From Parvularculaceae bacterium (GTDB lineage Bacteria > Pseudomonadota > Alphaproteobacteria > Caulobacterales > Parvularculaceae), in contig JAJFFU010000075.1 of assembly GCA_021776465.1 (NCBI GenBank), positions 1 to 49,082 of the forward strand: 49,082 bases of DNA. Reading direction: 5' to 3'. Positions within the stretch are counted from its first letter, which is position 1. Every line of letters starts with the position of its first letter. This document shows, piece after piece, positions 1 to 8,433 of this stretch. The translations under genes were made by a program, and so were the position numbers. The notes under the pieces were generated by a model. It did no database searches. It worked only from the letters and a program-made list of their open reading frames with translations, and was not told where the DNA came from.

Positions 1-682
1 ATTCTTTTGGCGCAGGATTAAACCCGCCCTCACCTTGCACCGGCTCGACAATCATCGCCGCGACTTCATTGGCGTTAATGGTCGACTTGAAGAGACGGTC
101 GATACTCTTCAACGCTTCTTCGGTGCTGACGCCATGATATGCATCGGGATATTCCGCATGGAAAACCGCCGGCACATAGGGCCCAAAACCGACCTTATAA
201 GGCTTTGACTTGCCGGTCAGCGTTGTCGCCAACAGCGTACGGCCATGAAACGCGCCTGAGAAGGCAATCACGCCTGGACGGCCCGTGATCTGCCGTGCAA
301 ACTTCACCGCGTTCTCGACCGCTTCGGCGCCGGAGTTAAAGAGCGCTGTCTTTTTCGCCGTGTTGCCCGGGGTCAAACGGTTCAAATTCTCGCAGACCTC
401 AATATAGCTTTCATATTGCGCAATACCGAAAGCGGTATGGATGAAATTTTCCGCTTGCGCCGTGATCGCCTCAACAACTTTTGGGTGGGAATGGCCAACA
501 TTGAGGACCCCGATCCCACCGATAAAGTCGATATAGCGCTTGCCCTCGACGTCCCATAGCTCGGCGCCCTTGGCACGCGCGGCGTAAATCCCGGACTTTG
601 ACGGCAGGCCCGCCGGGCACGCCTGGTCGCGGCGCGCTTTCAGGCTCTCATTGGTTGCGAATTCATTTTTGCCGTGGTCCAT
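1..682 (-). CDS. gabT: 4-aminobutyrate aminotransferase, N-terminal part (partial)
   Basis: Class III PLP-dependent aminotransferase, probably moving the amino group of GABA to 2-oxoglutarate to give succinate semialdehyde and glutamate in the cytosol. Only the first 227 codons are present; the C-terminal half, including the PLP lysine, lies beyond the window start. Visible family features are GGIGVLNVGHSHP, the LFNSGAEAVENAVKFAR cofactor-binding segment, SGAFHGRT, and IVEPVQGEGGFNPAP near the cut edge. The ATG at 680-682 is preceded by a good AAGGAG-type ribosome binding site at about 691-697. Other omega-aminotransferases (5-aminovalerate, beta-alanine) share these motifs, so the substrate is inferred from overall similarity. 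Confidence 0.88.
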   Translation of the reverse strand, partial: MDHGKNEFATNESLKARRDQACPAGLPSKSGIYAARAKGAELWDVEGKRYIDFIGGIGVLNVGHSHPKVVEAITAQAENFIHTAFGIAQYESYIEVCENLNRLTPGNTAKKTALFNSGAEAVENAVKFARQITGRPGVIAFSGAFHGRTLLATTLTGKSKPYKVGFGPYVPAVFHAEYPDAYHGVSTEEALKSIDRLFKSTINANEVAAMIVEPVQGEGGFNPAPKE

Positions 683-746
683 CGGGCTCTCCTTACCTGA
701 GAAGCCGCTCTAGCATGATCAGCGCGAAAGTGAAGGGTCGCGAGCC

Positions 747-1190
747 TCAGGATTTTTGCGGCGCTTGTGAGGAAAGCATCATTACGGCCGCCGCCCCGAT
801 GATTGCATCATAGAGCACACAGGCGAAGGCGTACCAGGCGGGCGCGAGCGAACCGTCTATCACCAGATGAAAAAAATCGGTCGCCCCATGGGCGAAGATC
901 AGCGCGCCGAGCAGCCAGGGCCGATGAGAACCGAGCGCCGCCAGACCGACGAAGATAAATCCAAGCGCGAGGACACCCTCGACGATAACGGCGGAATAGT
1001 CGCCGCGGCTGAGAAAGTCCTTGCCATCCAGCCCCGTCAGGGAAAAGCCGACATAGATGCCGACCATTACACAGAGCTGTGCGTAGACGAATTGCGCCCG
1101 CGCCGGCCCTTGTAGAACGCGCATCACGCCGACTGCGCTGGCGGCGAGCGCCAGCGTTGCGCCGAGTAAAATTGGATCGAACCCGCCCAT
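747..1190 (-). CDS. Small integral membrane protein, function unknown
   Basis: A protein of 147 residues that I cannot assign to a family. It is almost entirely hydrophobic, with about five predicted membrane segments (near residues 5-25, 35-53, 67-85, 92-110 and 117-140) joined by short loops, and has no signal peptide with a cleavage site. It lies only 9 bp downstream of the VIT-family transporter gene on the same strand, so the two are probably cotranscribed. No catalytic or metal-binding motif stands out apart from a few histidines (AHGATDFFHLV near residues 100-110). A small transport accessory protein is possible, but that rests on position only. Confidence 0.75.
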   Translation of the reverse strand: MGGFDPILLGATLALAASAVGVMRVLQGPARAQFVYAQLCVMVGIYVGFSLTGLDGKDFLSRGDYSAVIVEGVLALGFIFVGLAALGSHRPWLLGALIFAHGATDFFHLVIDGSLAPAWYAFACVLYDAIIGAAAVMMLSSQAPQKS

Positions 1191-1199
1191 CGGGCGAGC

Positions 1200-1973
1200 T
1201 TATCCCACAAGGCCTTTCAGCGCCATGCCGACGCCGAAAGCGACGCCAGCGGCGACCATGCCGATGGAAAAGGTTTCAAAGCCGGATTTCCACCATTTCG
1301 TCGTCGACCATCGCGATTTCAGCGAGCCGATGCCAAAGAACGTCAGGCCGGTCATTATTGTGGCGGTCGTAAGGGCCCCCGAAGCGCCGCCGAATATGAA
1401 AGGAAGCAACGGGACGGCGCCGCAGACAAAAAACGCACCGAAAGTCACGAGGCCCGACTTTACCGCCGAGCGTTCCATCTTCGGCGCGCCGTGCTCTTCT
1501 TCAAGCATCACCTGCACCCAACGCTCATGGCTCGCCGTGATGATATCGACGGCGCGCTCAAGGTCTTCGCCTTCGAACCCTTTGGCCGCAAATATCTGGC
1601 GGATCTCTTCGCGCTCGCCTTCCGGGGTTTCCTTGATATGGCGATGCTCCATTTGTCTGAGACGTTCATAATCGTCTTTTTCCGCCTTGATCCCGGAATA
1701 AGCGCCGGCCGCCATCGAAAATCCGTCCGCCAAAAGATTTGCGATGCCCAGAATCAAAATGACGGTGGTAGAAAGCGATGCGCCTGCGACGCCAGCGACA
1801 ATCGCGAATGTTGTGACTGCGCCGTCGATGCCGCCAAACACCCAGTCACGCAAATAATTGGTTTGCGGACCTTTATCCAGTCGATGCGCGATTGCATCGG
1901 GGGAATGCGAATGTTCGATGTCGGCGTCGTCCATGAGTTGGGTCATGAACAGTTTATCGCGATGCAGGCTCAT
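1200..1973 (-). CDS. VIT1/CCC1-family iron/manganese transporter
   Basis: Membrane transporter of the VIT1/CCC1 family, whose members move Fe2+ or Mn2+ out of the cytoplasm. The first membrane segment carries the family signature NYLRDWVFGGIDGAVTTFAI (about residues 39-58). It is followed by the second helix with LLADGFSMAAGAYSG. A charged cytosolic metal-binding-like domain rich in Glu and His comes next (about residues 98-165, including MEHRHIKE and MLEEEHGAPKME). Three more membrane helices complete the expected five. At 257 residues the length is normal. No strong ribosome binding site precedes the first ATG; starts at Met10 or Met14 are alternatives. The orphan membrane gene follows 9 bp downstream. 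Whether iron or manganese is the substrate cannot be told from the sequence. Confidence 0.88.
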   Translation of the reverse strand: MSLHRDKLFMTQLMDDADIEHSHSPDAIAHRLDKGPQTNYLRDWVFGGIDGAVTTFAIVAGVAGASLSTTVILILGIANLLADGFSMAAGAYSGIKAEKDDYERLRQMEHRHIKETPEGEREEIRQIFAAKGFEGEDLERAVDIITASHERWVQVMLEEEHGAPKMERSAVKSGLVTFGAFFVCGAVPLLPFIFGGASGALTTATIMTGLTFFGIGSLKSRWSTTKWWKSGFETFSIGMVAAGVAFGVGMALKGLVG

Positions 1974-2012
1974 TCAAGTCAAGAAATAACGCTGCGGTCG
2001 ATACTTAGTCGC

Positions 2013-2044
2013 AAAAAAAGTCCGGCGGTGGTTGGCCGCCGGAC
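2013..2044 (-). terminator. Rho-independent terminator after the FlaG-like gene
   Basis: Read on the minus strand, a 9-bp perfect GC-rich stem (2036-2044 pairing with 2020-2028, seven-base loop) is followed directly by seven T residues (2019-2013). It lies 21 bp past the stop of the FlaG-like gene and before the VIT transporter, so it ends the flagellin transcript. Confidence 0.85.
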
Positions 2045-2065
2045 AGTTGGGAGGGTCAGTGAAAT

Positions 2066-2446
2066 TCAGGCTTGTTCGTCAACGACGACCCCTGACGGGT
2101 CGTCTACGTTCGAACTTTTATTTTGTTGTGCGATAAACTCCACGAATTCAGCCGGCGGCCATTCGCGGATGACTTCTCCGGTATCGACGTCGATGGCGCG
2201 ATAGATATAAGTCGGTGATGCGCCGTCGCGAGAAATGGAGAGTTTCGTGTTGGCCCCTAGCGCGCGCTCGATGATGGCGCGCGCATCCTGCATTCTGTCG
2301 GCGCGACGGGTTTCGCCGGCCTCTGCGTTTGCAAGAGCGCTTTGCGAGGCGCGCCGCCTGGCATCGGCGAGCGCTTGCGTGCGCTCCGCCGGATCGACGA
2401 TCACGGTCGCGGTAGCGGTAGTGTTTTGTCCGGTCGTGACACTCAT
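2066..2446 (-). CDS. FlaG-family flagellar protein
   Basis: A 126-residue protein whose C-terminal half carries the FlaG signature: a YIYRAIDVDTGEVIREWPP stretch (about residues 80-98) followed by an EFVEFIAQQ helix. FlaG proteins are small cytosolic or filament-associated proteins encoded beside flagellins that influence filament length. The N-terminal half is Ala- and Arg-rich and probably helical. The gene begins 67 bp after the flagellin stop on the same strand, and a strong terminator follows, so flagellin and this gene probably form one transcript. The family match is from motif and context; its exact role here is not known. Confidence 0.8.
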   Translation of the reverse strand: MSVTTGQNTTATATVIVDPAERTQALADARRRASQSALANAEAGETRRADRMQDARAIIERALGANTKLSISRDGASPTYIYRAIDVDTGEVIREWPPAEFVEFIAQQNKSSNVDDPSGVVVDEQA

Positions 2447-2513
2447 CTGACGCCTCCAAGTCGCAGACGATCCGCTGTTCGAAATCCAGCGGTGTCAAAA
2501 GTCTCCTCAGCCG

Positions 2514-3380
2514 TTACGCGAACAACGCCAGGATCGCGTTCGGCGCCGCATTGGCGATCGACAGCGTCTGAATGGCGAGTTGCTGCTGCACCTGTAGCGC
2601 CTGCAATCGCGAACTTTCGCGGGCAAGGTCTGCATCGACGAGATTGCCGATAGAAACTTCAAGCGCGTCGGATACACGCGACAGGATGCGATTTTGCAAT
2701 TCCAGTGAGTTGCCGCCTGCCCCAAGCGAGCCGAGTGCATTACTGACAGCGTCGATCGAGGCTTCGATTAATGCGATCTCGGCCTGTGCAACTTCCGCAA
2801 CGGTTTCAAGGGTCGCGTCCCCGGCAATATCTCTGGCGACGAATACGGTCGCCACACTGCTAATGGTTACATTGGCGCCGCCTATGGTCAGGTCTTCTGC
2901 GCCGACCGTAATCGTCGTGCCGCCATCAGGGCCAGCGACGACGGTAAGGTCGCCTGCACCACTAGCGAGAAGATTGCGTCCGCCGATTTCCGCCGTGTCG
3001 ATCAGGCGGGTGATTTGTTCGCGGTATGAATTGTACTGATCATTAAGAAGCGTAAGGTCTTCAGCGCTGATTGACGGGTCCGCCGCCTGGCTGGCGATTG
3101 CGCGCATCTCAACGAGGACGTCGGAGATCGATTCGCCGGCGGCGAGCGCCACATCAACGGTTGATGTGCCGATGCGCAGGCCCTGCTGTACGGATTCAAT
3201 TGAACCGAGTTCCGCGCGCTGCTTTTGCGCCAGGGCGTAAAGCGCGGGATTGTCTTTCGCGCTCGAGACCTCAAGGCCGGTCGAGACGCGGCGCTGGGTT
3301 TCTTCGAGCTGATCGGAGATTCGGGTAAGGGTCTGGAGCGCAATCAGGGCGCTCGGATTCGTATTGACGTTGTTGACCAT
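2514..3380 (-). CDS. Flagellin
   Basis: Structural subunit of the flagellar filament, exported through the flagellar type III apparatus. At 288 residues it is a short flagellin, as usual in Alphaproteobacteria. The conserved N-terminal D0/D1 region is visible (NPSALIALQTLTRISDQLEE, RRVSTGLEVSSAKDNPALYA), then a short variable Gly/Thr-rich centre (about residues 140-195), then the C-terminal D1/D0 coiled coil (NRILSRVSDALEVSIGNLVDADLARESSRLQ) ending in the hydrophobic NAILALFA tail. Upstream is a sigma-54-like promoter and a GGGA-type ribosome binding site. The regulators flbT and flaF, often near flagellin genes, lie some 42 kb away in this window. Confidence 0.95.
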   Translation of the reverse strand: MVNNVNTNPSALIALQTLTRISDQLEETQRRVSTGLEVSSAKDNPALYALAQKQRAELGSIESVQQGLRIGTSTVDVALAAGESISDVLVEMRAIASQAADPSISAEDLTLLNDQYNSYREQITRLIDTAEIGGRNLLASGAGDLTVVAGPDGGTTITVGAEDLTIGGANVTISSVATVFVARDIAGDATLETVAEVAQAEIALIEASIDAVSNALGSLGAGGNSLELQNRILSRVSDALEVSIGNLVDADLARESSRLQALQVQQQLAIQTLSIANAAPNAILALFA

Positions 3381-3715
3381 CGTAAGCGGTTCCCTTTCTG
3401 GGGCTTTCGGCGATGTTTTTCGCCGGATTGCGGACGCAATGCGCGCCGCGAGTGTGCTTGAAAGGAAGCAAAAGCCCTGCCGGTCTGGCGTTCCCGTGAA
3501 AAGCCTTAAGAGACAGGGTCGAACGGCAATGAACGCGCCATTTCATTGTCAAGGATAACAGACCCTGAATGCCGAATTCGGCGCCGGGCGGCGTTCTTTG
3601 CCCGGCAGGTTTTGCCGGGGTCGGCATAAAGTGCCGGGCGTCTCGCGCTGCAATCGGTATTTGCGCCGGTCCCGCCTCCGGTTCATGACATGGGCAACGG
3701 AAAGAGGATTGATGC
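3381..3715. other. Divergent intergenic region between flagellin and the reductase operon
   Basis: A 335-bp stretch without a convincing gene. It holds the flagellin leader and sigma-54-like promoter at its left side. The right side contains GC-rich repeated motifs (for example CCGGGCGGCG, GCCCGGCAGG and TGCCGGGGTCGGC around 3590-3630) that could fold into a hairpin. The segment just before 3716 carries a GGAAAGAGG ribosome binding site for the rightward gene. I see no clear sigma-70 promoter for that gene. Confidence 0.5.
3466..3482 (-). promoter_or_regulatory. Sigma-54-type promoter of the flagellin gene
   Basis: On the minus strand the sequence CGGCAGGGCTTTTGCTT matches the -24/-12 architecture: GGCA, then TTGC, with GG and GC dinucleotides exactly 10 bases apart (3481-3480 and 3469-3468). 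Initiation would fall near 3456, giving a leader of about 75 bases before the flagellin ATG. Flagellin genes of related bacteria such as Caulobacter are sigma-54 dependent. Not tested against chance occurrence. Confidence 0.6.
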
Positions 3716-4891
3716 ATGGCTGACAAGAGATTCGACATCGCCGTCTTTGGCGCCACCGGTTTTACCGGGCGGCTCGTTGCGGAATATCTGGCGAAGACAT
3801 ATCCGGCCGGTTCCGGTGTTTCCTGGGCCATGGTTGGCCGCTCGCAAGAGAAGCTGCAATCGGTGCGCGACGAAATCAATGCGCCAGCGGACACGCCACT
3901 GGTCCTTGCCGACGCAGGCGACCCGGCATCGATAAAATCCCTCGTCGAAAGCGCCAAAGTGGTCCTGACAACGGTTGGCCCCTACCAGCTTTATAGCAAC
4001 GAACTCGTTGCCGCTTGCGCCGAGGCCGGCACGGACTATGTCGATCTTTGCGGCGAACCGGCGTGGATGCGCCAGATGATCGACAAGCATGAGGCCACGG
4101 CCAAAGCATCCGGTGCGCGCATCGTGTTTTCGTGCGGTTTCGACTCTATCCCGTCAGACCTCGGCGTGTATTTGTTGCAGGAAGTAGCAAAGAAAAAATT
4201 CGGCGCTCCGTGCAAAGAAGTCAAAGGGTTGGTGCGCTCCATGAAGGGCGCATTTTCCGGCGGGACTGCGGCGAGTTTCAAGGCGACTGTCGCGGCCGCT
4301 ATGACGGATCCGTCTGTGATGGGATATCTCAAGAACCCGTTTTCATTGGCGTCGGATTTTTCCGGACCAAAGCAGCCGTCAGGTTCCAAAGTTATTCATG
4401 ACGACGCGACCGGCTGCTGGCTTGCGCCTTTTGTTATGGCGGCAATCAACACGAAAAACGTTCATCGTACGAACGCCTTGCTGGGCCACGCTTATGGAGA
4501 AGACCTGGTATATTCGGAAATGGTCATGACCGGTCCGGGCGAAAAAGGGGAAGCCGCCGCCCGTCAGCTTGCCTCAAGCAACAATATAATGAGTGACGAC
4601 GGACCAAAACCAGGCGAAGGGCCCAGCAAGGAAGAACGCGAAGCAGGCTCTTTCGATATCCTGTTTGTCGGAACGACTGCGAAGGGCGAAATACTGAAAG
4701 TCGCTGTTACTGGCGACATGGACCCTGGATATGGCTCGACATCGAAAATGATCACGGAGTCTGCGATTTGCCTGATAGACGAATGCAAAGAAACACCCGG
4801 CGGCATCTGGACAACAGCGCCCGCTATGGGGCATTCGCTCATTGAACGCCTGCGAAAAAACGCCGGGCTAACCTTTGAGATTGAAGATTGA
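3716..4891 (+). CDS. Saccharopine dehydrogenase-like NAD(P)-binding reductase (trans-acting enoyl reductase type)
   Basis: Oxidoreductase of the saccharopine dehydrogenase NADP-binding superfamily, in the branch that includes mycobacterial trans-acting enoyl reductases. The N-terminus has a Rossmann fold (FDIAVFGATGFTGRLVAEYL, about residues 6-25) and the family motifs VVLTTVGPYQLYSNELVAAC, YVDLCGEP and FSCGFDSIPSDLGVY. Length (391) is normal for this branch. The enzyme most likely reduces a lipid or acyl intermediate, but the substrate is unknown. A GGAAAGAGG ribosome binding site precedes the ATG. The stop codon overlaps the TTG start of the downstream SDR, so the two enzymes are translationally coupled and probably act in the same pathway. 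Confidence 0.85.
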   Translation: MADKRFDIAVFGATGFTGRLVAEYLAKTYPAGSGVSWAMVGRSQEKLQSVRDEINAPADTPLVLADAGDPASIKSLVESAKVVLTTVGPYQLYSNELVAACAEAGTDYVDLCGEPAWMRQMIDKHEATAKASGARIVFSCGFDSIPSDLGVYLLQEVAKKKFGAPCKEVKGLVRSMKGAFSGGTAASFKATVAAAMTDPSVMGYLKNPFSLASDFSGPKQPSGSKVIHDDATGCWLAPFVMAAINTKNVHRTNALLGHAYGEDLVYSEMVMTGPGEKGEAAARQLASSNNIMSDDGPKPGEGPSKEEREAGSFDILFVGTTAKGEILKVAVTGDMDPGYGSTSKMITESAICLIDECKETPGGIWTTAPAMGHSLIERLRKNAGLTFEIED

Positions 4892-5607
4892 TCCCTGACC
4901 TTTCCGGAAAAACCGCCCTCGTTACCGGAGCATCCCGCGGCATTGGCCGCGCTGTTGCGCTCGGCCTCGCAAAGGCCGGCGCACATGTGCTGGCCGTCGC
5001 GCGAACGACAGGCGGTCTTGAAGAGCTCGACGATGAAATCCGCGCGGCCGGCGGGGTTTGTTCGCTGATCAACTTTGACTTAGTCGAGGGCGACGGTATC
5101 GAGCGATTGCCAGAGGCGTTGGGCGGACGTTTTGAGAAGATTGATATTCTGTTTGCGAACGCTGCGGCGCTAGGAGAATTGGGCCCGCTGGTCGATGTCG
5201 ATCCGAAGATATGGAACCATGTATTCGCGCTGAACCTGACAGCGAATTGGCGCCTGTTGCGCGCGCTCGACCCGCTGTTGCGAAAAAGCGACGACGCCCG
5301 CGTTTTATTCATGACATCACGGGTCGGCGGCGAGCACGCGCGGGCCCATTGGGGCCCTTACGGCGTGTCGAAGGCGGCGCTCGAGCATCTTGCGGAAACC
5401 TATGCGATGGAAAACGAGCAGACCTCGATCAGTGTTGGCGTCATCGATCCGGGCGCCATGCGCACCGGTATGCGCGCCTCGGCAATGCCCGGCGAAGATC
5501 CGGAAACATTGCCGGCGCCCGATGCGCTCCTGCCAACAGTGTTTGACGCGTTGTCTGCGCCGGCCGGCCCGTTTAAGCGTTGGGTGTTTCGCGAGCGATC
5601 CGCCTAG
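4888..5607 (+). CDS. Short-chain dehydrogenase/reductase
   Basis: Classical SDR of 239 residues. The cofactor motif TGASRGIG sits at about residues 14-21, the structural NAAA motif near 90, and the catalytic Ser (FMTSRVG near 146) and YGVSK (Tyr/Lys near 158-162) are in place. [10 protein letters not shown] follows the active site, as in YciK-like or 3-oxoacyl reductase-like SDRs. It begins at a TTG within TTGA, overlapping the upstream reductase stop; no later start preserves the Rossmann fold. Its stop TAG shares the palindrome CTAG with the stop of der on the opposite strand. Substrate unknown; coupling suggests it works with the upstream reductase on a fatty-acyl or lipid substrate. Confidence 0.9.
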   Translation: MIPDLSGKTALVTGASRGIGRAVALGLAKAGAHVLAVARTTGGLEELDDEIRAAGGVCSLINFDLVEGDGIERLPEALGGRFEKIDILFANAAALGELGPLVDVDPKIWNHVFALNLTANWRLLRALDPLLRKSDDARVLFMTSRVGGEHARAHWGPYGVSKAALEHLAETYAMENEQTSISVGVIDPGAMRTGMRASAMPGEDPETLPAPDALLPTVFDALSAPAGPFKRWVFRERSA

Positions 5608-6983
5608 AACTTTTTCCGATCCGCATAGGGATTATCCGGTGACTTCATAATCAGCCTGATCGGCACGGCCCGGATGTCGAAGGCGTCGCGAATACCGTTG
5701 ATAAGATACCGTTTATAGGCTGCCGGTACGTCCTGTGCGAGGTTGCAATGAGCAACGAATGTCGGCGGGCGCGTCTTAATCTGGGCGACATATTTGAATT
5801 TGAGACGCCGGCCCGCGATTGCTGGCGGCGTGTGCCGCGAAATCGCTTCTTGAAGCCATTCATTGAGAGCCGGCGTTTTTACCCGCGCATTCCAGTCCAC
5901 ATAGAGTTTGACAATCGCCGGCATGAGCTTTTTGAGCCCGGCGCCGTTGAGCGCTGACAACGTCACAATGGGTGCGCCCGGCGCTTGCGGCAACAAACGG
6001 TCGGCCTGTTCGCGTAACGCCTCACGGGCTTTCTGTTTGTCCGAAATGAGATCCCATTTGTTGACGGCCAGAACGAGCCCGCGCCCTTCGCGCAAGGCGA
6101 GATCGGCAATCTGCAAATCCTGTTTTTCAAAGGGCGTTTCCGCGTCGATCAGCAAAACCACAATCTCGGCAAAGCGAATAGCGCGCAATGAATCGCCAAC
6201 GGATAGCTTTTCGAGTTTCGACTGAACGCGCGCCTTTTTTCGCAAACCGGCCGTATCAAAAAGTTTTACGGGCCAGTCACGGTCAGGACCGGCCCAACGC
6301 CATTCAACGCCGATCGAATCCCGGGTGATGCCGGCCTCTGGGCCCGTCAGCAATCGGTCCTCACCAAGCATCTGGTTGACCAGTGTAGATTTGCCGGCGT
6401 TCGGCCGGCCGACAATGGCGACGCGCAACGGCTTTAATGGGTTGTCCCAGGCGGCCTCTTCGTCGGGGTCTCCTTCATCGTCGCCGGCCTCTGGCGTTTG
6501 AAAAAATGGTTCAAGCGCGGTGAAGAGATCGCCCATGCCCTCGCCATGCTCGGCGCTCACTGGAATGGGATCGCCAACGCCCAATTCATAGGCGTCATAA
6601 ACGCCGGCCTCGCCCTTTGCGCCTTCGGATTTGTTAGCGAGGAGAATAATCGGTTTGCCGCTCGATCGGAGGATAGACGCAAATGTCTGATCAAGCGGCG
6701 TGACGCCCGCCCGCGCATCGACCATGAAAAGGCAGATGTCGGCATCTTCAACGGCCCGGTCCGTTTGTTTGCGCATCCGCCCTTCGAGCGCCGCTTCCGG
6801 CGCCTCTTCAAGGCCCGGCGTATCGATGGCTGTGAATTCAAGATCGCCCAGACGCCCGGCGCCTTCGCGACGATCGCGTGTAACGCCCGGCGTATCGTCC
6901 ACAAGCGCGAGGCGCTTGCCGACGAGGCGGTTAAACAAAGTTGATTTACCGACGTTCGGTCGGCCGACCAGTGCGATTTTCAT
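5604..6983 (-). CDS. der: Ribosome biogenesis GTPase Der (EngA)
   Basis: Essential tandem-GTPase that assists maturation of the 50S ribosomal subunit. Two G domains are visible: the first opens with GRPNVGKST (residue 7 on), DTPG, and NKSE as G4; the second with GRPNAGKST (about residue 192), DTAGL and NKWD. The C-terminal KH-like domain follows ([22 protein letters not shown], described here only by its typical TRPPTF core). At 459 residues it has family length. The gene is third in a TPR protein-bamB-der series, the order known from E. coli (yfgM-bamB-der). The last 4 bp overlap the convergent SDR gene. Confidence 0.97.
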   Translation of the reverse strand: MKIALVGRPNVGKSTLFNRLVGKRLALVDDTPGVTRDRREGAGRLGDLEFTAIDTPGLEEAPEAALEGRMRKQTDRAVEDADICLFMVDARAGVTPLDQTFASILRSSGKPIILLANKSEGAKGEAGVYDAYELGVGDPIPVSAEHGEGMGDLFTALEPFFQTPEAGDDEGDPDEEAAWDNPLKPLRVAIVGRPNAGKSTLVNQMLGEDRLLTGPEAGITRDSIGVEWRWAGPDRDWPVKLFDTAGLRKKARVQSKLEKLSVGDSLRAIRFAEIVVLLIDAETPFEKQDLQIADLALREGRGLVLAVNKWDLISDKQKAREALREQADRLLPQAPGAPIVTLSALNGAGLKKLMPAIVKLYVDWNARVKTPALNEWLQEAISRHTPPAIAGRRLKFKYVAQIKTRPPTFVAHCNLAQDVPAAYKRYLINGIRDAFDIRAVPIRLIMKSPDNPYADRKKF

Positions 6984-7014
6984 GGATCATGCGGCTCCCG
7001 CCGCGAAAAAGAGT

Positions 7015-8433
7015 TTAACGAAGCGCCACAAGGCGTCCCTTTTCGCTCAATATATAGACTTTTTCGTTGGCGACGACGGGCGAAATGACCGACGCCTCGT
7101 TAATGTCTTTGGTTTCAACGATCTCGCCGGTGGTAGGGTCTACCTTGGCAACTTCGCCGAGGTTCGAGACGAGCACGAGATGGTCGCCAGCAAGCACAGG
7201 GCCGGCCCACGTCACGCGGCCTTTGCGTTTTTTCTCTTTCTTGTATCGGCGGAGCTGGCTCACCCAGAGGATCGCGCCTTCTGTACGCGACAGACAAACG
7301 AGTTCGCCATTGACCGATACGACGTAAATGAAGTCGCCTGCGACCCAGGGTGTCTGAAGGCTGGTGATTGAGGTTTCCCAAACGCGCTGCCCGGACCGAA
7401 TATCGATTGCGGCGAAGCGGCCGCCATGACTGACGACATAAATCAGCCCGCGGTCGATCACCGGACTGCCAGCAATATCGTTCAGTGACGCGAGCGCTGT
7501 CAGGCGGGCTTGCTGCGCCAAAGTTTCATTCCAGAGCGCGCGACCGGTTTCAGCTTGAAAAGCGACAATCTCACCGGATGAAAACGGTGCCACGACGAGA
7601 TCGCCGGCTGCGGCCGGGCTCGATGACGAAAGAAAGCGCGCGGCCTCCTCAAACGATTGAAATGACCATGTCTCCTCGCCCGTGTCTTGTTCGAGTGCGA
7701 GAAATTCATTGACGTTGGTCGTGACATAAACACGGCCGCGATAGGCGGTCGGCGGTGTGCGAACCGCTGCAGATGTTTCAACGCGCCAGATTTCATCGCC
7801 TGAAACCGCATCAAGGGCGGCGATAAATCCAAACCCCGACGTGACGAATATTTTGCCATTGTCAAAAGCGACGCCGCCGCCGAAGCCAATCTCAGAGGGG
7901 TTTGTTCCCTGCATCAGGACAAAATCGCGAAAGCGAAACCGCTCCTTGATTTCCGGCGCCAGTTCTTTACGCCAGATCACATCGCCGTTTTCAGCGTTAA
8001 AGGATGTCACTGTTGTCGCCGCGTCCATGACATAAACACGATCGCTGACAACGATAGGCGGGCTGGTCAATTTTGCACGATCACCGGCCTTGCCGACATC
8101 GACTTTCCAGTCGGGTTCTAATTCGAGCGTTGCAGCAATGTGGTGCAATGTGTGGTCCGCCTCTCCGCCCGGCTGCGGCCAGGACGCGTTTACATAGGAC
8201 GGCGGCACGCTGACAGTTACGCCGATGTAACGGGGGTCGGCTTTTAACTGCTCGTCAATGGCGAGAATGGAAATCCGGTCGTCCTCTTCGGGGGCGTTTT
8301 CTTCGTCTTCGTCATCACCACCGCCAAAGAGCCCTGTAATCGGGTTGGACGAACAGCCGCTTAAAAACGCCAACAACGCGAAGCTGGCTAGGCCACGCAC
8401 AAAATGGCGCTGATTAGTCGTGGTTTTCGTCAT
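7015..8433 (-). CDS. bamB: Outer membrane assembly lipoprotein BamB (PQQ-like beta-propeller)
   Basis: Accessory lipoprotein of the BAM complex, which folds beta-barrel proteins into the outer membrane. The N-terminus is a lipoprotein signal peptide with lipobox LSGC (Cys about residue 27), then an acidic linker (GGDDEDEENAPEEDDR) before the beta-propeller. Several PQQ-like blade repeats are visible (for example TSFNAENGDVIWRKEL, AALDAVSGDEIWRVET, ALEQDTGEETWSF, AFQAETGRALWNETL, AIDIRSGQRVWETSI, TEGAILWVSQL). Start and stop of the upstream gene overlap as TAATG, so it is translationally coupled to the TPR membrane protein; der follows after 31 bp. Confidence 0.93.
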   Translation of the reverse strand: MTKTTTNQRHFVRGLASFALLAFLSGCSSNPITGLFGGGDDEDEENAPEEDDRISILAIDEQLKADPRYIGVTVSVPPSYVNASWPQPGGEADHTLHHIAATLELEPDWKVDVGKAGDRAKLTSPPIVVSDRVYVMDAATTVTSFNAENGDVIWRKELAPEIKERFRFRDFVLMQGTNPSEIGFGGGVAFDNGKIFVTSGFGFIAALDAVSGDEIWRVETSAAVRTPPTAYRGRVYVTTNVNEFLALEQDTGEETWSFQSFEEAARFLSSSSPAAAGDLVVAPFSSGEIVAFQAETGRALWNETLAQQARLTALASLNDIAGSPVIDRGLIYVVSHGGRFAAIDIRSGQRVWETSITSLQTPWVAGDFIYVVSVNGELVCLSRTEGAILWVSQLRRYKKEKKRKGRVTWAGPVLAGDHLVLVSNLGEVAKVDPTTGEIVETKDINEASVISPVVANEKVYILSEKGRLVALR

